Shown here: positions 25,132 through 37,400 of the stretch, piece by piece
Numbering within the stretch: the first letter of the stretch is position 1
Layout: each line of letters begins with the position of its first letter
DNA from: Chytridium lagenaria
Lineage: Eukaryota > Chytridiomycota > Chytridiomycetes > Chytridiales > Chytridiaceae
Assembly (NCBI GenBank): GCA_025449115.1
Contig: JAHLKC010000024.1
Coordinates: forward strand, 186,001-250,000
Reading direction: 5' to 3'
Length of the DNA stretch: 64,000 bases
The notes under the pieces: model-generated
Told to the model about the DNA's origin: nothing
The model's input: only the letters and a program-made list of their open reading frames with translations
The model's database searches: none
Translations under genes and position numbers: made by a program

Positions 25132-25289
25132 AAGCTACTTTATTTTCAATAATTAAAATCGTTGTTTGAGGGACATTTGACGCGCCCTTTAGTTTTGCTC
25201 GCTTGTCTGAAGGGTTTTTTTGGAAAAACTTTTTTTTTTTTTTGTTTGGTGTCAGAACCAAGCATCTTTCCTGTAATATCATACAATTA

Positions 25290-26937
25290 ATGGCATCGTC
25301 GTCGACCGCCCCAACGGCGACTGCATCATCGCCAACATCAGCACAAAAAAACCCTTCCCGCTTCCTTCCTCCTGACCAGCAGCAATCCACATCAACACCA
25401 TCATCTGTCCCCACACCACCCATGACAGCAGAAGACCTCCCATTGGCACATCAAGGCCCAAGATCCACTGATGTCGTCTACCTATCACTCCGCGGAATCC
25501 GTTTCTCCGTTTCCAGTGAGATCCTCGGTCTATTCCCCGACTCTGTCCTTCTTTCCCTCTTCCCATCGGGTCTCATCGCTTTCTTCCCGGCCCCACACCA
25601 TTACCATCATCGACCACCGCCATTCCACTTTTGCTCACAGCTACGTACACCGGACATGCCGTCAACATGGACGTTGAATGAAGACGAGATGGATGGGAGG
25701 AAGGATGCGGATGGGAGTTGGTTGAGTCAGGTTGAGGAGTTTAAGATTGTGAATGTGGATATGGATCCCCACCTTTTTCAGTATTTGATTACAGCGTTTC
25801 GGGACTTCCTTGTGGGAAATGCGGAGGCTAGGAAGGAGGGGATCTTGGAAACACCATCAACAAAAGAGGATTCAGAAACCTCCATCCCAAGCGTGACATG
25901 CGCAACCGAAGAACTCTCAACACCTGAGAAACCCACAAAGGTACCAGATTACCATCCCCGCCCCCTTTAATCTCATTTCCAAAGAGGGACGGGTGAGCAC
26001 CCCCCCGCAAGACTCCTCCCCTTCGTGACTTTGTATTGAACTGGCGTTGAACTTTTACTCCTTCCTTTGAAAAAAACAGACCCCTGACGTTCCCGAATTT
26101 GTTGACACGGTGCTTGTGCTTCGAGAAGAGATGGAATATTTTGTCATCAACCCTTCTGCGTCTTGCGATGTCAGGCGGCGGTACTCTGCGTCCACGGAAG
26201 AAGCGCGTGAAAAGTCGTCAAAAGGGTGGAAAAAGGTGATGGGTAAATTTAGACGGATGATACCGAAGCGACGGAAAATAAAGGAAGGGGCTGAGGTTGG
26301 GGATAGGAAGGAGGAGGAGAAGAAGGACGGGGTGAATGATTCGGCGGATACGCTTGATGAAGTCACGGGGGAGGCGTTGTGTTTGGATGGGGTGGGGGAC
26401 GGGTTGGATGTGGATGATATTAGTTTGCGATCAGAGTCGTCGACGAAAAGTCAAGCGCCTGGGTCTCTTCGTCGACGATGTGGGGAGCATCTTTCGTCTA
26501 CTTCGCTTGTGTCGTCCATGTATGGGGAATCGGCGCATAGTGTTCGGCAAGGAGACGTATCGTCAACGCATACCCCGACGTCGTTTGACGACGGCGTGGA
26601 AGCGGAACAGACGGAACAGACGTTACAAAGAGAGCATTTGGTGGATGCTGTGGAGTTGTTGTCGGATTTTGGGAGAGGGGAGACGTGTTGGGGACATCGA
26701 TCGTATGATCCTTCGAAATCAAAAATTGTGAGCGTTGCGCTTATGAAGGCGAAACCTGTCGCGGTAGGGAATGTTCCAGATGTGGTGAAGGAGGTGAAAG
26801 GGGAGGAAGAGGAGGTGGATGGGAGGGTTGAAGGGCTTATCACGCAGGTGGATGATCCTGATGAGGCTGCTGCGAATTTGTCGGTACCGGGACTAGAGCA
26901 GCATCTTGCGGCGAGGATGCCGGTGAGGAAATGTTGA
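25290..26937 (+). CDS. Whi2-like BTB/POZ domain protein
   Basis: Two exons, 25290-25940 and 26080-26937, joined in frame with no slips. After a Ser/Thr/Pro-rich N-terminus of about 70 residues, the split BTB fold reads VYLSLRGIRFSVSSEILGLF, PDSVLLSLFPSGLI, VDMDPHLFQYLITAFRDFL and, just past the intron, FVDTVLVLREEMEYFVI. This order and the LLSLFPxGL plus VLREExxYF signature match the fungal Whi2-type BTB proteins, which in yeast scaffold the Psr phosphatase for stress and TORC1 control. The C-terminus (from about residue 250) is basic, then Ser/Glu-rich with no known domain. Starts 158 bases after the NOM1 stop. Function by family analogy only. Confidence 0.78.
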
Positions 26938-28256
26938 GGGGAGACTGTGAAAGGTTTGGGTGATGTTGGAGGGAAGGGGAAGAGAAGGAGGAAGGGTTTT
27001 GAGGAGGAGGAGTTGGAGGGTTGGGAAAGGGTTTGGTAAGATGGAGGAGGAAGGGGAGAGAAGGAGGAGGGAATTTGAGGTAAAGGTTTGGGTGAGAAGG
27101 GTATGGTTATTGGAGTTTGTGACGTTGTGAACATATTCCTAAGAAGGGCTTGTTTTTTTATAACGCTCTGCTTTTACTCCTCCTTTATGCTGTGGTTTTC
27201 ATTCACAATCGCACCTTTTTTCTTTAGTTCCCCCCCCCCCTCAAACCTGATTGTTTTTTTGTTCTATTTGTTTAATTTCAAAGGAGATAAAGCTTCTTCT
27301 TGCCTCCCCACGAATGCATATCCGTATCTAGTCTGTTATTATTATCCCTGGCTGAGGCTCTTTCCCTTTATTTTTCTCCTCTCTCTTATTCAGTTGTACA
27401 TCCATTTTTGATTTTTACCCTTGATTATCTTTTTTTCTACATCAATAATATATACACTTTATTGGACATATGCTTTTTTTTGTGACTAGTATAGTATTGG
27501 AGTGCCATGATTTTATTTCTTTACTAACTTTCTTCTTGCGTGAGCTATACGGGTGATTGCTTCGGTTAGAGTAGAGTTGGTTCAAAACTCTGCCTGTTTC
27601 TGTGTTGTTTGATGTTATCATTTTTCCGTCCCCACTTCTTTTGTAGGTGACATTGTACTTCTTTCGTCTTTGTAAAGTGACATTGTTGTTTGTCTTTCGA
27701 TTACATAAACGTGTGGGGTATTATTTTATCCCCCATAAACGTTGTTTTAGTATCACAGCAAGGCTGGAGGATATTGAGGTTTAGTGGTAAAATAAGAACA
27801 AGATTAAGAGAAAACAAGAAAGCCTATGCGAATAGACTTGAGTAGAAAAACACAAACGCAGACTTTAAAAAAAAACTCGGTGCAGACAGATAAAGAATGT
27901 ATGATATATTTATTCGGCATTTGGGGGACATAATTGATGGAGAATGAGAAAGAACGAGAAATCAACAGAAAGAATGGAAAATAACAAAGAAACTACGGCA
28001 TGGTAAACAGATATATGATGATGAAAGAGGTGGCCGTAGCAAAGCAAATAAAAGAAATAGACGGGATGGGGGGAAGAAATAACTATTCGTTTTTAGCATA
28101 ACGAAACGAGACTTTAATATATATAACACTGGTGCCCTTCTGATTCGACCCCAGATTGTTCTGTCATTATATCCATTTCACTATCAAATGTAAAAGATAA
28201 CAATAAATCTAAAAGCGTGGGGGTAAAAGTAACATAGGATATGTCACTCCAACAGT
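26938..28256. other. 3' flanks of convergent genes
   Basis: About 1.3 kb between the convergent BTB and F-box/ankyrin genes. The first 170 bases are G-rich, then T-rich sequence follows (27150-27480) with a C10 run at 27231-27240. From 27780 on the + strand is A-rich, matching a T-rich 3' flank for the minus-strand gene. No gene or RNA recognised. Confidence 0.5.
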
Positions 28257-30775
28257 TTAACCTGTTTTCAAGGCCTTCAACTCTTTCAAGACCTCTAACC
28301 CCTCCATGCACATCTTTAAACATTCTTTTACTTCCCCAGTCTTCGCAACATCAATCGCTAACCTCCCGTCATTATCCCTCGCTTCCACCATCTCCTCTCC
28401 AATACACCCAACACCATCCGCACCCCTACCTACCCCATCCGAACCCCTACCCACCCTATCCGCAGCCCAACCCACCCCATCCATACCAACATTTCCATCA
28501 ACCCTCCCCCCCACTCCCTCCCCAAACCCACACAAAACCTTCACCACCTCCCTGGCGCCACTCCCAAACATCGACCTCGCCACAACATGCAAAGCAGTAC
28601 CCCCACTCCCATCTCTCAACCCCGCAACACCCCTCACCCCCAACAAATACCTCACCGCCTCCACATGCAACATCTCAGCGGCGCGATGCAGCGTCGTGAA
28701 TCCCGGTCGTGGAGGGATGAGACCCGCCGGATGGTGTGTGCAAGGAATCCAAGGGTCGGCACCGTACGCGAGGAACGTGTTGGGGATGTCCCCCGTGATA
28801 CCGTGGTATCCGACCATGATGTGGAAGGGTGTGGCGCCGTCGGGGGTTTGAGCGTTGAGGAGATTAGGGAGGGGGGTGATGTGGTTGAAGGCGTGGGTGA
28901 GGAGGTGGAGGGTGAGGGATGGGCGGGGTGGGGCGTTGTATCCGGATGCAGCGTGGAGGGGGTTTGTGGATGAACGGGGTTGGAGTAAAGGGTGAGGGGA
29001 TGTAGGGGGGATGTTGTTGAGGATGGTGGAGATGATGGAGGTGATTGTTTTGTCGGATGTTGAGGTTGTGTTTGCGCAGAGGAGGTGGAAGGGGGTGATG
29101 TGGTCTTTGTTTGGGGTTGAGAAGGCTTGGAGGAGGGTGGCGCGGGTGGACGGGGTTGGGGTTGGGGTGAGGAGTTGGGTGATGAGGTAGTGGAAGCCTT
29201 TGGGGGAGAGTGGGACGTGGGGGGAGCAGATGTGGTGGAGCCATGTGCCGTCGGTAGTAGAGTTGGTGGAAGGGGTTGTGGGGGGGAGTGGTTGGTCGCA
29301 CATGGTAAGGATGACGCGACGGCGGAGGGTGGGGATGGAGTCGAGGGATGTTGGGGAGTAGAGTTGATGGACAAGGACGGTGAGAAGGTATTCGGCAACG
29401 TCGGGATGACCTCGTGATAGGGCTCTTACAAGCGGCATGGAGAAGAATGTGACGGTGGATGAACCGTTTCCAATAAGGGTGAGGATGGACGCACCACGGT
29501 CAACTAGGGCTTTTACGATATCCAAAGCGCCGATCCCTGCTGCCCAACACAATGGTGATAACCCCGTCACGTCCCTCACATCCACGTCAGCTTTCCCAAC
29601 ATCAATCAAAAACTTGACAGTCTCTAACCTCGCTTCTGCGTCGTGGTCATCGGATTTTCGACCTGCGATGGCGAAATGCAGTGGCGCCCAACGCATGGAG
29701 CAGAAAGTGTTGGCGGCGTTGATGGAGATGCGGTTGGATGCGATGAGGACTTTGAGGATGTTTATGTGGGCGTGTTTGGAGGCGGTGCAGAAAGATACGT
29801 GGAGGTCGTGGTGAACGGAGGGAGATGGGGGGTCGGCGGCGGCGGTGGTGAGGAGGAGGGGGTCGATGGAGGAGGCGTTTGAGAAGAGATGAGGGAGAAG
29901 GAGGTGGACGAGGGGTGGGTGGTTATGGTGGGATGCACGAAGGAAGGCATTGCGGAGATCGAGAAGGTGGGTGGGGTTGGTGGTGACGGGGTTTGAGAAG
30001 AATTGGGAGATGAAGAGGGTTGCTGCTTCAAGACAACCGTGTTCGGCGACGAGTTGGAGGATGTTGCGAGGGGGTTGGATGTTGTGGTTGAGAAGGGATA
30101 GGATGAGGTTGGGATGGTTGAGGAGAGATGCGAGTAAAAAGGCGTCATCCCAAAATGCTTGAGGCCCAAAAGTTGGTAGACGGTGGGTTTTTTGAGTGTA
30201 TCTTGGAAGGAGATGAAGGAAATGGTGAAGGACTGTAAGAGTGTCTGGGACGTGGAGAAGGGTCATGAGAAGGCATGCTGATGGGCCTAGATTGTGAAGT
30301 TTTGGGGATGAGAGCGGAATTTTTGCACGTTGCTGGGCCTCTGCTGTGCCTGATGTGGCAGTGAAGGACGACGACGTTAAAGGAGTTAAGGCGACGGTCA
30401 AGTCCAGGGTGAGGCCAGCGAGGATAGAAGCGGGTACTTTTATGCTAGCTCCTTTGAAGGGCTGAGAGGCTGCGGTGGTGGTGGTGGTTCCTGACCATTG
30501 GCTTCGAATGGCGGCGCTTGCACCCAGGGGATAGAACGGAACGGCTATTCCCAATGCCTGCTGTTTGGTGATGGCGGGGCCGAGAAGCTTTGAGCAGCAG
30601 CTCTGCCTTGAGAAGTGGACATGCGTTCCAGTAAACAGAGCGAAGGTCCTTATTGCAGGGTGGTATACCTCGCAAGGTCTTGCACATTACTTGAAGCGAG
30701 CAGGAGGATATGTGACCACAAATCCAGTGTCAATGGTAAAGAGGATGAGTTCGTGTCCGTCATATGTTCCGTCAT
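28257..30775 (-). CDS. F-box and ankyrin-repeat protein
   Basis: A 765-residue uninterrupted minus-strand frame (30554-28257) shows ankyrin units, for example WAPLHFAIAGRKSDDHDAE with TVKFLIDVG, DVTGLSPLCWAAGIGALDIV, DGATPFHIMVGYHG, GFTTLHRAAEMLHVEAVRYLL and GGTALHVVARSMFG. Upstream, the frame 30859-30650 carries an F-box-like SSLPLTLDLWSHILLLA (ATG 30775 or 30763), and a third frame supplies CNKDLRSVYWNACPLLKAE. Two single-base slips near 30657 and 30585 would join these into one F-box/ankyrin protein of about 835 residues, the plan of SCF ubiquitin-ligase substrate receptors. The ankyrin part is certain; the F-box link is likely. No introns are seen, unusual in this window. Substrate unknown. 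Confidence 0.78.
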
Positions 30776-31394
30776 GGAGTTGAGTTGACTGCAACTTGGA
30801 TGCATTGTCTTTGTGATGAAAGAGTCTTTGTTCTTGAGAAATAAAGTAGGTTTATTCATTTAGGGGGTTTCAAGTGCCGCTCGTTGGCTCACAAGACTTT
30901 TCTTTCTAATAATTAAATTCCTTTCAAATGAGGCCCCTCCTGGTTAAATTGAATGAGGCGGGGATCAGCGATCCAAAGACCATTGTGAGTTGAGATCAGG
31001 TTAAGATGGTGATCACAGCGCAGGTTTAGAAAGGTATAAATGTATTAATATTTAACACTGTATCACAAAGTGGATATTTATAATGTATACATGGCAAGTA
31101 GAAAGATATAATAGGTAATAGATTGTGTCACAAAGTAGATACATACTATTGGTGGTAGAAAGGTTACAAGCAAAAGTAAATTGACTTGATTGAGAAAAGA
31201 AAAAGAAAAAAAAAAGAAAAAGAATTTGACCAATCACGCAAAGCAAAGCATTGATAATATATTTGCAAAAGAAGCGATAAAAGAAAAGAAAAGAATTAAA
31301 ACAAACATTATTATTCACCATGCACTTTCCCCATCAAACAACCAACGGATTCAATTGGATCCAAACAAACATCCACACTCTCCTGTAAAACCCT
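30776..31394. other. Intergenic between two minus-strand genes
   Basis: Promoter side of the F-box/ankyrin gene and 3' flank of the sulfide:quinone oxidoreductase gene. AT-rich, with purine-rich A/G runs at 31190-31290. No coding sequence recognised. Confidence 0.5.
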
Positions 31395-33396
31395 TTAGTT
31401 GCTGTTGAAGGGGTTGAGGAACATCCTGAAAGGCTGGGGTCCGATCCAGTTGCCCTTGACCATACGGTTCCAGTAACTATAATCAACGGTAAATTATGAG
31501 AATCACAATTTTCAATGAAAAGGGGGCGGGAAAAGTAAAAAATAAAAACAACTACAAAATATATATGAAAATACAGGGAATGGTAAAGGAAGCATCGATA
31601 TAAGGAAACTCACATGGAAGGGATAACATCAGAGGTAAGGTAGTAGAAGAAAGAGTTTTGCTTGCCCTGGTCAAGGAAGAAAGTCTAAAATCACATGCAA
31701 CCCAAAAGAGAAACAAGTGATTAGTTTTCGAATCTTTACCAACAAACAAAGAAAAAAAGAAGAAGAAAAAAACAACTTACCTCACGCGGCTTCAAGTCAT
31801 AGTCAAACTCTGCAAGGATAAGCTTTCCCTTGCCCGTGACAAGCGGACAACTCGTGTACCCATTATACTCTGCTCCACCCTCCCGTCCCTCCATAGCCGC
31901 AACAAGATTCCACACCAACACCCCAGACTGCGCCGCGGCCGCGGCCGCCGTCTTGGAAGTCGGCATACTCGATGCATCCCCAACCGCAAACACATTCGCG
32001 TACTTGACATGTCTCGTCGAAACCTTATCAACGCTCACCCATCCATCGGCGTTGGTCAAATCCTCACATTCTTTCAAAAACGATGGTGGACCCATGGGAG
32101 GGGTGACGTGCATGAAATCGTAATCGAGGGTGGTGGTTTCGCCGGTCGAGGTTTTCTTAAAAGTGGCTTTGCGGTTTTGACCGTCCACCGCAACTAGATC
32201 CGAGAGAAGGTTGACCGCAATGTCGCGTTCTTTGCAAATGTTGGTGAGTTCTGAGCCGTATTTGTCGACAGAAAAAATCTTGCCCATGCCGCTGTGGAAG
32301 GAAATGTCGGTTTTGGAGCGGATGTTGGACGCGCGAAATTGCTCTTCGGCAAGGTACATGATCTTTTGGGGAGCGCCGGCGCATTTGACGGGGGTGGCGG
32401 GTTGGGTGAAGATGGCTTTACCACCTTTAAAGTTGCGAATGTACTATGACAATATTTTGATAAGTATTTGATCCCTTCAAACGTAGCTTTTGTTTACTTT
32501 GTCGCCGAAAACTAACCTCAGCAGTCTTCTCGACATAATCCGCAGAGTAATTGGAGGAGACGCCGTCTTTTCCAAGCGCCTCCTTCAATCCAGGAATCTT
32601 GTCCCAGTTAATCTGAATTCCAGGGGCAACAACAAGGTAATCGTACTTGACAGCCTCTCCTGTCTCCGAAAGCACCAAGTTTTTGCTGGGAAGGATCTTA
32701 GAGACCTTTGTCTTGAGCCAATCTGTCTGATGTTTTTTAAGAGTGAGTCACGTTGGCTTCCAGCGGATTATGTAATTCAAGATAAAAATACCTTTCCAGG
32801 GATCAGAGATGACATGGGCCTTCCACTGTCCTTGAGGGTTTTGAGACCCCCACCAACGAAGGTCCTATTAGTTTAAGGATTGAAAAGTAGAGATGAGTCA
32901 GGTTATGTTGTCAGGAAGACCCAAGGGACACTCTGTAATAGCAAATGATGCTCAGGAGTCTGAAAGGCACTATCAAAAGTCCATGCCGTCAATAAAACCA
33001 CTATAGTAATCCATCACCCTATAGCCTCAACCACGTACAAAAAGTCCTCCAACCATCCCTAATATCTAGCCAAGCCCCCCACATCCCCGATATATCCCCT
33101 TTCCCCCCACCCCCCAACAAAACTCACCATAACGGCTGATAGTAATGCGTATCAGCGGGATCAATGACAAGCAACTGGTTTGACGAGCTTGCAGCAAACT
33201 CTGGTACTTTGCAAGCTGCGCGGCCACAGAGAGACCTGCGGAACCACCCCCTACGATCACGACCTTGTAGGATTTGGGAGGGTTTGACATTGGAGGTGGT
33301 GGCGAGGGTGCGTCTGAAGAGGGGAAATGCGGGGGTAGTGGTGGTGGTGGAAGCGCGCAAGATGCTGCGGCCTGTGAAGAGTGAGGATGGATGCAT
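31395..33396 (-). CDS. Mitochondrial sulfide:quinone oxidoreductase
   Basis: FAD enzyme that oxidises hydrogen sulfide and passes electrons to ubiquinone (SQOR/Hmt2 family, inner mitochondrial membrane). ATG 33396 opens a presequence rich in Arg, Ser, Thr (MHPSSLFTGRSILRAS, FRRTLATTS). The Rossmann motif VVIVGGGSAGLSVAAQ is near 33255; DPADTHYYQPLW is followed by an intron and TFVGGGLKTL. Active-site cysteine candidates are in VKCAGAPQKIMYL (near 32380) and SCPLV (near 31845). The second FAD motif is VFAVGDASSMPTSKTAAAA. The last exons give LDQGKQNSFFYYLTSD and IGPQPFRMFLNPFNSN, stopping at 31395. Introns of about 44-250 bases. Slips near 33285 (between presequence and domain) and 33210 are bridged by family conservation. 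Confidence 0.92.
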
Positions 33397-34472
33397 GTGG
33401 GTGTGGTTGGTGGTGTAGGTGAAGCCTTACTAAATTCCTACTAAATAATGACTGATGACAAATTCCAATTGTTTACTTTTTTTTTTCCTTTCTGTATTAA
33501 ATATAATAATATCCATGTCCGATAATATTATTAGTTAGTAAATTGTTTGTCCTACTGTAACGCTGATTTCGCAATTCTGATCCAACGGAATACGAGTATT
33601 AATTACATTAGTCCAGCATGTTCGGACTAGTGGATATCAAATGTTATAACATGTTGGGTGACAATGTTTAATGAAGTTGACAACCACGACCTCCATCACA
33701 CAGGAGAAACCATGCTGTATTTATTTACGTGTAGTTCTTTAAACGTTACGTTGATTAGCTCAAGTTAAATTTATTGGGGTGGGGACAGCTGTAACTAGTA
33801 TGGCTAGACGGAGGCTTATGGATTTTTTCGATATCTTAAAGGTAAAGAAGTTGTACAGTAAAAGGCAGTCATGAGTCTTAGCCTAATTGTTTAGTACTTT
33901 AAACCCTCTGGAAACTGTAAAACCTCATTATAAGTTGCTGGCTTTAGATTGATATTTAACCCAACTGCTCATACTTGGACTAAAAAATTACTCTCTTTTC
34001 AAGAAAGTCTCGGCAATTTTATGCTGTAAGTACTGCAGTAAAAAAAATGGCCAACGGCACCTACACTTGCATCCCATAGCTGGCCTCTCTTCACAAATTC
34101 CATCGGTGCTTTCATGAAATGATTCGCTACTCGTTCTACATATATACTTAAAACCTGATTGGACGTGTCACTTTTGCAACGGCGCGTTTCTTCGAGAACA
34201 CGTCTTGCCTTTAGACACTCCCCACAAGCTACAGTCCTCCGCAGCAAGAATAACAACAAAATCATAGTATCTTTCAAATAAGACTCATCTCACCTTGACG
34301 CATATAATTCTTTCTTGGTGGTTCCATGAGCCTGCAGTCTCTCGGGACATCTGGAGTAACCACAAGGACTACGCTTGAACCAGTTGCGGTGGAGCCCCAT
34401 AAAACTGAAAGAGGCGGACGTTGATACGGTTTTGTGGAATGGAGAGGAGATGGAGGAGCCCTTGGCCTTTAG
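33397..34472. other. Divergent intergenic region
   Basis: Contains the promoters of the sulfide:quinone oxidoreductase (minus) and the chitin synthase (plus). AT-rich, with a T run at 33477-33486. A minus-strand open frame at 33999-34277 begins with a hydrophobic stretch but lacks codon bias. No gene accepted. Confidence 0.45.
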
Positions 34473-37400
34473 GTGAAGATGAAAATTGGGGAGCCTATGG
34501 AGGATGATGGTTGGGAGTTTAATTTTGGGGACGGAATGGGCATGGCGACAAGAGGGGAGAGCTTGACAACGGCGATAGCGTCGACATCAACTACTTCAAG
34601 TACGGTCTTCGCCCATATCGACTCTGAGGCCAATACAATCTTCCACTTTGACATCCACTCGCTTGAGTCCGACCTCATCCACCTGGACATCCTCAACGCT
34701 TCATCTATTACCTACAAGATCTTCCTCCCCAGTGACGTCAACGCGGGACGCTATTGGTGTGCTCCCTGTCGAGGCCACTCAAGTACCGTCAAGCACAATT
34801 CAAACGCTGTCGAGTTCTTTTGTCACGATGATTCGATCTTGTTGCCGTTGCAGTCAACAGATGCCGCCACGTCATTAAGAATGAGTACCACTGCATCCGT
34901 AACAAATAGGTAACCTCAATAACAGCCGGTGTAGGAAGAACATCAGCAACATCATTGCCCACATCCACACGTCTTGTAACGACGATAGGAGGGACGGTTG
35001 GAGCTACATTCTCGAGATTGAACGATATCACAGTCCACCCCTGCCACTTCACAAACAGCGACCCGGCGAACGGAAGCAAGTACTTCAGCAGTTGTTTCGT
35101 TTCCTCCAAACTCTACCGTCTGGACTTCATCTACCATGTCAACGCGTCCCGCCATGTCAACTACAACCATAGACTCTTCCGCTCCGCGAACCATCTCAAC
35201 TCAAACTCATTTCTCGTCGCTACTCACCAAAACCTCAATCTCACCGTCATCTACCGTAAACATCCCAATAATGTCGATTTCAGAACCTATTCCCATCCTG
35301 ACGACTACATCACCGCCACCAACCTCCACCCTCCGCACTGACCACACACCACTCCCTCTCGCAACCCTCACCAAAATTGACATGATATTTCCTTACTTCC
35401 CAGTCTCTCCAAACCCATCTCCAACACATGCATTTTCCTCACCCTCACTCCCCCGTTTCCCAAACTCCACTACGCTTCACTCAACATCTCGGACCCATCT
35501 CCTCGCCATCACAACCTTCCCCTTCCCGTACCAACTTCTCGCAACGATCCTCACCTTCATATCTCTTATCGAGACTCTCCTCACGCTTCTCTCTTTCCTT
35601 CATTGTCTCCGTCGCGCCGCATCCCACCTTCGCTCTCCATCCTATCTCGCCCCCATCATCTCCCTCGTGTTCCTCGCAGTGAGGTCGCTGTTCTTTCCGC
35701 TCTTTTGGGTAAATCTAACATGGATACCTGGATTTGCGGTACCAGAGTGGGGAGTCGTGGGGGTTTGGAGATGGTTTGGGTTCGCGTTTTGGACAACAAT
35801 TACGGTATATATGGTCTTGCTCTTAGCACCTATTGGTGGGGTTGTTTGGAATGTGGCTAGAGCAAAGAACGGAGTCGAGGAAGCTGGAGTCGTCGGTGGA
35901 ATAGTCAGTGGAATAGTTGGCGGAGCCGGGGCGGCTGGTGGTGGCGACGAGAAAGCTAAAGATGTTATTGTGATTATCCCAGTGTATAACGAGCTTCCTG
36001 AGGTAAGATGTGATTCCGAATTCTGTTGCTGCTTGCCACGCTGGTGTTTTTTATCATCTTAACGCCAATGAATAGATTCTCCTTCAAACCGTCATATCCG
36101 TGGTGGAATCTCGGTATCCGAAGCCAAGCTCCATATCCTTCTCGCAATGGATGATCCCACAGAGTCACCGCTCTACCTCCAGACCCGTAAAAATCTTGAC
36201 CCAAAAAACAAAGCGATACGAACGCCACGGATAGAAAGCGCCGAGTCATTTGGTCATCCTGTTTCGATTGTATTTAGGGAAGTGGATGTTACGATTTGTA
36301 GGTTTGCCCATGGAGGAAAAAGACACACGCAGGTTTGTTCAAGTTTAAATCTTTCCAACCAGGCATACTAATACCTTACAATTCAAGTCTAAAGCTTTTG
36401 AACTCGTCGACCATCTTTGCGTAGCCTCTCGACCCTTTTCAACTGCATCCATCACCTCCACTTCCTCCGATCTCTCCACAGCTTTTGACCCATACATACT
36501 TTTCATCGACTCCGACATCATCCTTGAATCTCTCGCTATTCTCAATATGACAGCAGATATGACGAAGCATCGGAGAGCTGCTGTCACGGGACTTGTGCTA
36601 TGCTCCAACCCTGTGTTTAACTTTTGGTGGATTTTCCAGGATTTAGAGTATGTTCAGGGACAGCTTATGGAACGACAGCTGGAAAGCTTATGTGGGGGGG
36701 TAACTTGTTTACCAGGTAAGTTCAAATTTTAGTGGAAATGATTGTCATCTAACGATATTTGCATTTAAATTAGGCGCTCTTACCATGATCCGTCTCGATA
36801 TTCTGCGCTGCGTCGCCCCCTATTACTTCCAGAGCCCTGAATTCCCTTCAAAATCTTCCACAGAGCCACAAAAAAATTCCGATGACATCCGTGCACCATC
36901 CAACTCATGGCGTCGTAAAGGCTCCATCGGTCCTGCCAATGCCCTTGCTCCACCTCCACCCCCTGCAAAAGGCATGGATATGTTCACGTACGCTATGCTG
37001 CATCTTGGAGAGGACAGGTACCTCACAAGGTTATTGTTGGAGGGTGAGGAGGAGGGTGGCGAAAAGGGACTTGAAGCGGGGAGGTGGGGAGGGTGGGGAG
37101 GGTCATTTTCCGTGGCTTTTGTTGATGAAGCTGTGTGTCGGACAGTTGCGCCGGATTCAGCGGAGGTGTTTTTAAAGCAGAGAAGAAGATGGTTTTTGGG
37201 TAAGCGACTTTTTTGATATAGGAATCGATTTGACGATTATATTAGGGACTATGGCAAACCGAGGCATGTATTCTATGTTCGCCCAAGATGTGGAAAAATG
37301 TAAGTACATTCTTTATGACTTAATCCTTTTTACTAATCTAGAATTACATTGATAGTATCCACTTCTTACTTTCCTCCGTCTCCTTACCACATCACTTCAC

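Noticed and set aside
33999..34277. Minus-strand open frame with a signal-peptide-like start
   Set aside because: No codon bias, no C/G sawtooth pattern and no recognisable family; it lies in a divergent promoter region.
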